IMG/VR virus record: IMGVR_UViG_3300011116_000735
Span: 1-27,225 of that record
Reading direction: 5' to 3' (one strand)
Origin: a virus
Length of the DNA stretch: 27,225 nt
Shown here: in pieces, positions 20,855 to 27,225 of the stretch
How positions within the stretch are numbered: position 1 is the stretch's first letter
Layout: each line of letters opens with the position of its first letter
The notes under the pieces: model-generated
Told to the model about the DNA's origin: nothing
What the model saw: only the letters and a program-made list of their open reading frames with translations
The model's database searches: none
Made by a program: the position numbers and the translations under genes

Positions 20855-22964
20855 ATGAGGTTAGAGAGAAGCTCTGAGCCTGCGAAGCTTCATTCTGCAC
20901 TTCAGAAAGTACTCTGAAAGTACCGAATAGAGCTATGCCAGATGGATGTACTAGGTCTCTCACAAATTGCTCATACGTATTTAACATTCTAGAGGCGATG
21001 ATGTCATATGACTGCGCCTGCCAATACTTACTGTCGATTATATGCTGAGTATCGCTTATGAAGCTCTTCCTGCTTGTAAACTGTCCGGCTCCCACGCCGT
21101 TGAGATCGACGACCGCTCTTCCAGAAATGACTGTCTGATTCTCTGTGTTAGAAGATATGAGATTAGCGCTGATACCCGGCGAGTAACCAAAACCAGAGTC
21201 TATTATCTCAACAGATGTAACGACACCGTTGGCATTTCCAGCGACGGCGTTTACAACTGCATTGTATCCCTTGTAACCGCCCTTGTCTACTATCTTAAGA
21301 TCATATATGTCTTGCTGCAGTATCGATACGGTAGGATTGCTTGAGTATCCCTGGCCTGGATTAATTCCAGTGATATATGATATTGTTCCGACCTCTAGGT
21401 CATAGATGTTTAGAGACAGATTAATCTCTGCGTCTAAATCTTTATTAGTCAGAGTAGGTTTAGTCAGAGAAGTCCAATCTGTATTTCTAGTAATACTCGC
21501 TACTGTAGCTGTAGCACCAGTATTACCGCTGACTATGCCGTATCCCGGCACGAAGTATCCAAAGTCTCCTGTAACAGTCATCATGCTGGAGTTCACAAAC
21601 GAAATTGTCCCGTTTCCGTAAGTATTTTGAATTGGAAACAACGTGTTTATGGATACTACGGAGCTCGAGGTATTACTAATTAGCACCACGCCGCTGGTGA
21701 GATTTGCGTTTGTGATGTCAGCGCCGCTGATATACAGCAGAGACCCATCTACTCTATAACTGACTAGACTAGATATACCAAGAGACCCGTTGGATAGACT
21801 CTCGCCGTTAGACAGACCATTGTTTACTAGCGTATTTACGTCGGCGGTTATGACGTTTACCTTCGCGCCGCTGTAGACATTCTCGCCGTTGTAGAAAGTT
21901 CCAGTAACACCGGTTATCGCTAGATTGCACCCGTCTGCAGATGAGTCTAGTATAGTCGTGTTTGAATCGCTAATGACGTCGGTGTTGATCTTAAACACTT
22001 CTTTGTCGACTAGACCGCCGATGGCAAAAGTCGCGCCAGCACCACCGCCACCAGTGACGGTTATCGTAGCATTAACTGAAAACCCAGACCCGCCGTTTAG
22101 AAGAGTGAATGCGACTTTACCGTTCTCATCTCTAACAGAAGACACTCTAGCAGACCCGCCTGAACCCTCGCTCGAGTCTACTCTCAGCGTATCTCCAACC
22201 GAGAAGTTAGAACCGCCGTTAGTTATACCAATAGAAGATAGAGATCCAATGATGAACGGCGCCGTGCTGTCCTTCAGAGCCAGACTATATTGGCTCTTCT
22301 GGGTTGTAGTGAGCTTTCCGTACTGATATGCGCTTATCTTGCTGCCATACGAGTCGATGTAAAGATCACTGCAGAGTATTTTCTGCCCGTATCTGAAGAC
22401 ACCAGTCACAGCGCTTAGAATTAAGACGTTTATAATCTTATTGCTCACGCTCTTCTGATAAAAATTTTCTACTACAGCAGTGCCTAGACCGTCGCTGCTC
22501 TGTATGGTTTTTCCAAGAAGGTCGACTAGATACGCGTTATCTGTTACCTCGATATATCTCAGCTTGACGTACTCGTTGTCAGAGAGCTTAAAGACGTCGT
22601 CGCCAGGGATATAGATGTCGATGTCTTCGTCAAACAGAAGTCTAAACAGCAGCTCGTAGGCTCTCTTAGATCCCTTAGACTTGTAGAGATCTGTGACGTG
22701 CTTGGCCATGAGACGCTTGTCTGCTGAGATAGACTCAGGCAGCGACATCATGTACTTATTCTTGAAGTATTTTACGAATGAGTCTAGAGTAGTGTCTATG
22801 TCGGCGTATTCGTACAGGCTTCTAGCCTGGTTGAGAGGCATGCCTGCGCTCTCCATCCACTCGTAGTACGCGCGAACGAAGGCTATGAAGTTAGGTCCGT
22901 ACTCCTTATAGAACTCTGGAAACTGAGTCTGTACGAACGGCGATATGTATTTTTCTACAGACAT
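20850..22964 (-). CDS. 7: Baseplate wedge core protein, gp7-like (704 aa)
   Basis: The N-terminal ~170 residues (QFPEFYKEYGPNFIAFVRAY, ADKRLMAKHV at 81-90, YKSKGSKRAYELLFRLL at 94-110, then DEDIDIYIPG) parallel the region near residues 700-850 of T4 gp7 (LNADKRDAVARFFES, YSTKGIEASYKFLFKVLYNE). The C-terminal VHPSGIALFGTF at ~672-683 parallels T4 gp7 VHPVGFGFIAI. T4 gp7 is the wedge subunit that forms the core bundle with two gp6 chains, so the place directly after gp6 fits. Unlike T4 gp7 (1032 aa), the long N-terminal portion is absent and ~430 residues of beta modules (NGGSGFSVNATITVTGGGG, GTISFVNSSMMTVTGDFGYF) are inserted before the C-terminal motif. The start overlaps the gp6 stop as TGATG. 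Confidence 0.72.
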   Translation of the reverse strand: MSVEKYISPFVQTQFPEFYKEYGPNFIAFVRAYYEWMESAGMPLNQARSLYEYADIDTTLDSFVKYFKNKYMMSLPESISADKRLMAKHVTDLYKSKGSKRAYELLFRLLFDEDIDIYIPGDDVFKLSDNEYVKLRYIEVTDNAYLVDLLGKTIQSSDGLGTAVVENFYQKSVSNKIINVLILSAVTGVFRYGQKILCSDLYIDSYGSKISAYQYGKLTTTQKSQYSLALKDSTAPFIIGSLSSIGITNGGSNFSVGDTLRVDSSEGSGGSARVSSVRDENGKVAFTLLNGGSGFSVNATITVTGGGGAGATFAIGGLVDKEVFKINTDVISDSNTTILDSSADGCNLAITGVTGTFYNGENVYSGAKVNVITADVNTLVNNGLSNGESLSNGSLGISSLVSYRVDGSLLYISGADITNANLTSGVVLISNTSSSVVSINTLFPIQNTYGNGTISFVNSSMMTVTGDFGYFVPGYGIVSGNTGATATVASITRNTDWTSLTKPTLTNKDLDAEINLSLNIYDLEVGTISYITGINPGQGYSSNPTVSILQQDIYDLKIVDKGGYKGYNAVVNAVAGNANGVVTSVEIIDSGFGYSPGISANLISSNTENQTVISGRAVVDLNGVGAGQFTSRKSFISDTQHIIDSKYWQAQSYDIIASRMLNTYEQFVRDLVHPSGIALFGTFRVLSEVQNEASQAQSFSLTSS

Positions 22965-24763
22965 CAGCCGCTTACTATAGAGATCGACAGGCCTGAGCCG
23001 GTGTCGATCTCGACGATGTTGTTTCTATTGGCGTAGATGTCTTGATTAACGGCTGCGGCAAATATTCTAAGACCACCCGTAGGAACTGAGTCTATCTGTG
23101 TGGAAGACACTCGAACTGTTCCATTGGTGTAGTCCACGCTTCCCACGACGCTGTAGTTAATAGAGCTTGTAGAAACTGTGCTCTCCAGCTTATATAGATT
23201 TCCAGCAGTATTATTAACACCGCTGATGTAGTCGGTGAGAGTATATGTTCTGCCACCAGACTTAAAGGCATTGCTGAGTACTGATCCTGGACGCAGAGCG
23301 TTACCGTGGAAGTCCGCAGTAAATATCTGCCCGTTGATGGTCTCTAGGTCTACAAACTTCTTGTATATGAAGGCAGTAGTCTCGTTGCTCAGTATGCTGG
23401 CGTCGGCGAGATCTATCGCTGACATAAGAGCAGAGAGCCTGAAATTTCTACCAAACTGCTGAAGCTCGTTGCTGTTAAAAGTAGATATCGCGTTGACTAC
23501 GACAGTATTCATCTGAGACGGGGTGAGACCAGTCTGAGTAAAGTCTACGTGAACTTTAGACGACAGCGTCACGTACATGTACTCTGGATCTATTATAACC
23601 GGAGTGATTCCCAGAACAGCTCTAGGCTTTAGGAATGAGAGAAGGTCGTTCTTTCTAGTCTGCGTAAGAGCGTTTCCAGAATAAGTGCTTGCAGATACGT
23701 AGACTTTACCGTACTCAACGTCTCCGAACTGAGATATCACGTCGCCGCCATAGGCGTTGACGCTCTGTATGTCTGGAAAGTTTGCTAGGATCAGGTCGAT
23801 GTAGTCCTGATTAGTGACCACACGCTCTTGAGTCTGGAAGTGACGAGGCGCGTTGTATCGAATAGACTCTATAGACTCAGCCATCGCGCCGTCAGCGCTG
23901 TTGGTGACAGTCGTGGTCGTTAATCCAGCTTGAACGTCGGTGTTGTTTATACCGCCGAGATCATTCTCGATGACGAACGTGTCGATACCGTTTGCCAGAT
24001 CACCCTCGCACGAGCGATACTCAGCCGTGATCACAGCGCCGTTCAACGGTCTCCTGCCTAGTACTCCGTCTCCAAATACTATCTGATAGCGGCCGTCTAT
24101 ATCTGTCTGTAGGAAGTAGGAGTTTGAGGTGTTGTCTAGACCGAACAGATTCTCCGCCAGCAGGAACTCAGCTGTGTTTGCGCCGTTGTTCTCCGAAACG
24201 ACGACGACCATGCTCTCGGCGTCTATGTTTGGGTTGAGCAGCGTGAACTTCTGAGTCTCGTCCGAATAGTTCATGACGAAGGCATCCTGCGAGTATGAGC
24301 CCTCGTATATATGCAGGTTAGCAGCTGTAAACGTGTTGTTTCCAGACGTCAGCGTCAGAGTCTTGTCCGTCGTGAAAGTGTAGTTACCGTTTAGGTTCTT
24401 GCCGGTGAAGGACGTTCCCTTTGGTATCGTCAGGACGTTTGCGTTTGAGGTCGGAATAACCATATTAATCACCGCGGCGGCAGATCTGCGAGACCGCGGG
24501 GTGTAGTTGAGCATCTTGGCGTGAGAGGCGACAGACGATCTCAGCTGCGCTGAGTCAAGGAACATCTCAGACACAGCCATGTTGAGGTAGAACGCGTTCA
24601 TGAAGGTGTTGTAGGACAGCACGTCCAGCAGCACGTTCATGTTTGATCCCTCGTAGTCGTAGTCCTTGAACGCCGACTGCGTGCTTAAAAACGCCTTGAG
24701 GTTATTCTTGAGAGTGTCGAAGTCCAGCGAGGCTAGACTAATTGATGAGTTTGCCGTTGCCAT
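22964..24763 (-). CDS. 6: Baseplate wedge protein gp6 (gpJ-like family, 599 aa)
   Basis: The N-terminus (SLDFDTLKNNLKAFLSTQ, FKDYDYEGSNMNVLLDVLSY, FYLNMAVSEMFLDSAQLR, HAKMLNYTPRSRRSAAAVI) is diagnostic of T4 gp6 and the wider baseplate J-like family. Downstream, TIPKGTSFTGKN, RYQIVFGDGVLGRRPLNGA and the YNAPRHFQTQERVVTNQDY segment also fit. In T4, two gp6 chains with one gp7 form the iris-like ring of wedges whose opening triggers sheath contraction. The length is slightly below T4 gp6 (660 aa). It begins one base after the gp25 stop (TAGAATG) and overlaps the gp7-like start, matching the functional order gp25-gp6-gp7 in the inner baseplate. Confidence 0.93.
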   Translation of the reverse strand: MATANSSISLASLDFDTLKNNLKAFLSTQSAFKDYDYEGSNMNVLLDVLSYNTFMNAFYLNMAVSEMFLDSAQLRSSVASHAKMLNYTPRSRRSAAAVINMVIPTSNANVLTIPKGTSFTGKNLNGNYTFTTDKTLTLTSGNNTFTAANLHIYEGSYSQDAFVMNYSDETQKFTLLNPNIDAESMVVVVSENNGANTAEFLLAENLFGLDNTSNSYFLQTDIDGRYQIVFGDGVLGRRPLNGAVITAEYRSCEGDLANGIDTFVIENDLGGINNTDVQAGLTTTTVTNSADGAMAESIESIRYNAPRHFQTQERVVTNQDYIDLILANFPDIQSVNAYGGDVISQFGDVEYGKVYVSASTYSGNALTQTRKNDLLSFLKPRAVLGITPVIIDPEYMYVTLSSKVHVDFTQTGLTPSQMNTVVVNAISTFNSNELQQFGRNFRLSALMSAIDLADASILSNETTAFIYKKFVDLETINGQIFTADFHGNALRPGSVLSNAFKSGGRTYTLTDYISGVNNTAGNLYKLESTVSTSSINYSVVGSVDYTNGTVRVSSTQIDSVPTGGLRIFAAAVNQDIYANRNNIVEIDTGSGLSISIVSG

Positions 24764-24764
24764 T

Positions 24765-25190
24765 CTATCTCACTCGCTGGAGTATTAGACTTACCGATGC
24801 CTGCTCTGGATTATTCATGATGTAGAAGAATATATTTACCGTGAACTGATTCTGATCCGCGTTGGGTATCACCTGAACGGTAAGATCCGACGCGGACACC
24901 CGCGGTTCATTCTGCTTTATCGTATTTAGTATGTCTTTCTTGAGGTCATCCGCAGTAAACCCAGTGAATGGCTCAAACAGCATGCGAGATACATTACCGC
25001 CGACGTCTGGCTGGAACAGCCTCTCGCCAAGATTAGTAAGCACTAGGTTTCGAACAGATTGCTTCACGCTGTTATCGCTGCGAAGTCTAGCCAGATCGTT
25101 GGATAGCGGGCTCTTGTCGAATGATGACAAGAAGTCGCTGAAGTACTCCTGTTTTACGTCTAGCTGGGTGTAGTAGTCTATTCTTGCCAT
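24765..25190 (-). CDS. 25: Baseplate wedge protein gp25 (141 aa)
   Basis: This is a single gp25-like domain: RNLVLTNLGERLFQPDVGG (residues 47-65), SRMLFEPFTG, then the conserved E-P-R at 95-97 in KQNEPRVSA, and a C-terminal beta strand region (QFTVNIFFYIMNNPEQ). gp25-like proteins (T4 gp25, P2 gpW, type VI TssE) join wedges to the hub/tube start and nucleate the sheath. The length is close to T4 gp25 (132 aa). No Shine-Dalgarno sequence is visible, and the late-promoter match ends only 8 bases before ATG, so its own transcript would be nearly leaderless. A start further upstream is unlikely because the needle gene ends at 25205. Confidence 0.94.
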   Translation of the reverse strand: MARIDYYTQLDVKQEYFSDFLSSFDKSPLSNDLARLRSDNSVKQSVRNLVLTNLGERLFQPDVGGNVSRMLFEPFTGFTADDLKKDILNTIKQNEPRVSASDLTVQVIPNADQNQFTVNIFFYIMNNPEQASVSLILQRVR

Positions 25191-25198
25191 GGTTTTCG

Positions 25199-25206
25199 TA
25201 TTTATT
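25199..25206 (-). promoter_or_regulatory. T4-type late promoter match (AATAAATA), very close to the gp25 start
   Basis: It overlaps the stop codon of the needle gene. With T4 spacing the start would be near 25193, three bases before ATG 25190. It may be a true near-leaderless promoter or a chance match. Confidence 0.45.
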
Positions 25207-26005
25207 AAACGTGCGGTATGATGCTGCTGATCGTGTTGGCTTGAGACGTGATGGTGTTGGCGTGAGTGATGATCGTATTGGCAGCGTTGGTGATGATGAT
25301 GTCGCCGTTGGTGCTGATCGCGCCAGACGCGTCTAGAGTTATTCTAGAAGCCACTATCTTATACTCTCCAGCCACCTGAAAGTTACGATCGCCCAGCGTG
25401 AGCTCAGTAGAGTTTCCCTTTACTACAGCTGATAGATTACCGCCCACAACAGAAACCATATCCTGGCCGGCCGATGCATATATATTCTCACCAGCAGTGG
25501 CCGTTATGTCCTTACCAGCAGTAGCGGTAACGCTCTCGCCGGCGTGAATCTCGGCAGACTTGTTGACAGCCGCAGTTAGACTACCACCGATCGACGCTGT
25601 GGCGTTGCCGTTTATCTCCACGTGGGCGTCACCGCCGACTACAAGCCTGAGCATGCCGCCGATCTTGACGTCGCCGTTCTTGTCTATCGTCAGAGTCAAG
25701 CCACCCTTGGTATACTTGTACTCGTTGGCGCTGACTAGCTCTACCTTGCGCCCGTCTTCAGATATCTCGAAGTACGTACCGGCTCGATGACCCATTCGCA
25801 CGCGCTCGCGGCCCGGTGTGTCGTCCCAGTGCATCTCGTGCCCAGAGCGCGTGACCATCGCGTTGTTGTATGGATACTCGGGCGCTGCTGTCGATGGTGG
25901 AAGACGGTTATTTGCGTCTGACGACTTGCTCAGAGTCTCTGTGCCAGGGCCAAGCTCTCCGGGCATTGTGCCTGAAAGATTATATGTTGGATACTCTATG
26001 CTCAT
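25205..26005 (-). CDS. 5: gp5 C-terminal needle (beta-helix spike) as a separate gene (266 aa)
   Basis: Residues ~40-80 (EYPYNNAMVTRSGHEMHWDD, then TPGRERVRMGHRAGTYFEI) match the entry to the T4 gp5 C-terminal domain, where a similar ESGH...DDTPGRERYRLVHPTGT stretch occurs. A run of about a dozen octads of the V-x-G-x5 type follows (VVGGDAHV, SIGGSLTA, TAGKDITA, VVGGNLSA), which in T4 forms the triple-stranded beta-helix that pierces the outer membrane. The last ~25 residues switch to seven-residue units ending in ANT and finish with SSIIPHV. The gene begins one base after the stop of the OB-fold gene (TAACATG), so the two are coupled. No lysozyme domain lies in either gene. Confidence 0.88.
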   Translation of the reverse strand: MSIEYPTYNLSGTMPGELGPGTETLSKSSDANNRLPPSTAAPEYPYNNAMVTRSGHEMHWDDTPGRERVRMGHRAGTYFEISEDGRKVELVSANEYKYTKGGLTLTIDKNGDVKIGGMLRLVVGGDAHVEINGNATASIGGSLTAAVNKSAEIHAGESVTATAGKDITATAGENIYASAGQDMVSVVGGNLSAVVKGNSTELTLGDRNFQVAGEYKIVASRITLDASGAISTNGDIIITNAANTIITHANTITSQANTISSIIPHV

Positions 26006-26006
26006 G

Positions 26007-27225
26007 TTAATACTGCTGCAGCACTTGCTCTATGGCGCGCAGCTGTGCTTGATTCTGCGCCTCTCTATTATCTATCTGATCCATAATCGCCAAATTTTCT
26101 TCGGCAGTATTAACCGGAACGTTCGCCTCGATAAACTTCTCCTGCTCGACTGTAATAGTCTGCGGGGCTTGATTTGTATCAAGCATATCGGCAGACATAA
26201 CTGGAGGAGGCAGCGTTACGGTCTGAGGAGACTCATACGGGTTGGTCTTACCGGAGCTAGACGGTGTAGTAACCGCTGTGGACGACGTCGTTGCCGGCGG
26301 GTCTGGAATTGGAGGTGGCGTAGGCTCAGCCGCCTTCATGGCAAAATCGCGCAGCTTGCTGGTAGCAGCTAGAGCAGATACAGCCTCGCTTAATATCGAT
26401 GAGAAGCCGCCACCTATTATAGAGGACAGTCCAAACGCCTGAGACATCAGCCCACCAACCGTGCTGCCAAGCATCGATGTTGGATCTATATTTGTCATGG
26501 TGTTTGCTAGGAGCAAGAGCTGTGCTATACCACCGTTCGCCGCTAAAACTTGAATCTGAGTCGGAAGAGCAGCTAGAGCTTCTGCCTCAGCCTTACCCTG
26601 CTGCAGCATGTCTTGCGCTCTTACTAGAGAAAATGCTAGACCACCGATGCCTCCCGAAAAAGACGAGGCGGCTGACATGATCTGGTTTAACGCGTAGCTC
26701 TCGTAGAATCCAGAAACCGAGTCAGCCATCGAGCCAGACATGTTGTATGGATCGGCTTGTGTTAGAAGACTGAGTATATTTCCGCCATGAGACGCCATCG
26801 GCCCGATGCCGCCCGATACGGCTGGAAAAATCGCGCCGATTTGAGATAGAGCTGGAAAATTTCTCAGGCCAAGCGCCGCGTTTAAGTCTTGACCGCGCGC
26901 TGAGTTTGCGACGTCGTTATACGCTGGATCTATCGCGTACGAACCGTCGACGATCTCTCCAGGTCTAGTTCTACCGGCGGACGCCAGCGTTCCAGTGGCT
27001 ACAAGAACGCGGCGATCGCTGTCCGCGAAATATCCATCCACTATAGTTCCAGGTATTACGCCGACCGGCGATCCAGAAACACCCCTTACAGCTGCGCCGC
27101 TGTTGATCGGGGTGCGCGTCAGCGCCCACGGCAGCTCTGCGTTTGGTATCAAGGTCTCATTGTCGTGGAGACCAAATACTCTTACCTGCAGGCGTCCCTG
27201 CTTGTACGGGTCCATGACGTTTACG
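26007..27225 (-). CDS. 5: gp5 N-terminal OB-fold hub protein without lysozyme, N-terminus outside the window
   Basis: MDPYKQGRLQVRVFGLH, then ELPWALTRTPINSGA and GSPVGVIPGTIVDGYFAD, match the OB-fold domain of T4 gp5 (RMDPLKLGRVRVRVVGLH, then LPWMSVIQPITSAAM). The frame stays open upstream of the first Met (V-N-V before it), so the true start lies beyond 27225. After the OB fold come ~200 Ala/Gly/Ser-rich, probably helical residues, a Pro/Thr/Ser linker around 290-325 (EPTPPPIPDPP) and a Gln-rich C-terminal helix. The T4 lysozyme domain that normally sits between OB fold and needle is absent. gp5 joins the gp27 ring to the needle. The needle gene follows at one-base spacing. Confidence 0.87.
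   Translation of the reverse strand, partial: VNVMDPYKQGRLQVRVFGLHDNETLIPNAELPWALTRTPINSGAAVRGVSGSPVGVIPGTIVDGYFADSDRRVLVATGTLASAGRTRPGEIVDGSYAIDPAYNDVANSARGQDLNAALGLRNFPALSQIGAIFPAVSGGIGPMASHGGNILSLLTQADPYNMSGSMADSVSGFYESYALNQIMSAASSFSGGIGGLAFSLVRAQDMLQQGKAEAEALAALPTQIQVLAANGGIAQLLLLANTMTNIDPTSMLGSTVGGLMSQAFGLSSIIGGGFSSILSEAVSALAATSKLRDFAMKAAEPTPPPIPDPPATTSSTAVTTPSSSGKTNPYESPQTVTLPPPVMSADMLDTNQAPQTITVEQEKFIEANVPVNTAEENLAIMDQIDNREAQNQAQLRAIEQVLQQY

Noticed and set aside
26007-27225. T4-type lysozyme active site in the hub gene
   Set aside because: No Glu-8-Asp/Thr lysozyme pattern or similar motif was found; the region is Ala/Gly/Ser-rich.

Overview
The window is a compact block of virion genes from a tailed phage of the T4 superfamily (contractile-tailed, myovirus-type). 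The right half carries recognisable T4-type baseplate genes in the order gp5 (split in two), gp25, gp6, gp7-like, gp8-like, all on the minus strand. The left half is a fibre/adhesin cassette, also on the minus strand, interrupted by one large glycosyltransferase gene on the plus strand. Matches to NATAAATA, the late-promoter motif shared by T4 and T4-like cyanophages, lie just upstream of six genes. No tRNA, integrase, insertion sequence or CRISPR array was seen. Module types resemble those of marine or environmental T4-like phages (cyanophage-like and relatives). The moderate G+C, judged by eye, does not fix the host, which I leave open.

Layout in transcription order on the minus strand, right to left: 27225-26007 gp5 OB-fold part (cut by the window edge); 26005-25205 gp5 needle (beta-helix) part as its own gene; 25190-24765 gp25; 24763-22964 gp6; 22964-20850 gp7-like wedge protein; 20827-17711 gp8-like wedge protein three times the T4 length; 17701-13115 DUF4815-type baseplate/fibre protein ending in an S74 self-cleaving chaperone; 13115-10878 companion structural protein; 10876-10649 small coiled-coil protein; 10649-9216 repeat fibre; 9213-8875 and 8875-8633 two small structural proteins. 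The plus-strand glycosyltransferase gene (5988-8636) follows. Minus-strand genes then resume: 5892-1876 a giant three-segment collagen-like fibre; 1829-1386 a short relative of it; 1376-612 a small virion protein with an inserted Fn3-like domain; 602-1 a glycine-rich adhesin-like protein that runs off the window. Most neighbours overlap by one base or are a few bases apart, so translational coupling is likely.

The baseplate genes build the wedge and hub. The left-hand genes probably supply fibres and receptor-binding parts. The points most worth following are: (a) the proline-free collagen fibre, with threonine in the third triplet position of most repeats, directly divergent from a three-domain glycosyltransferase; (b) a divergent late-promoter pair whose predicted start sites are about 2 bp apart, plus two TATATA-centred palindromes in the fibre leader; (c) gp5 split near the place where T4 cleaves the protein, with no lysozyme; (d) beta-rich modules shared among gp7-like, gp8-like and neighbouring proteins, suggesting modular growth of the baseplate.
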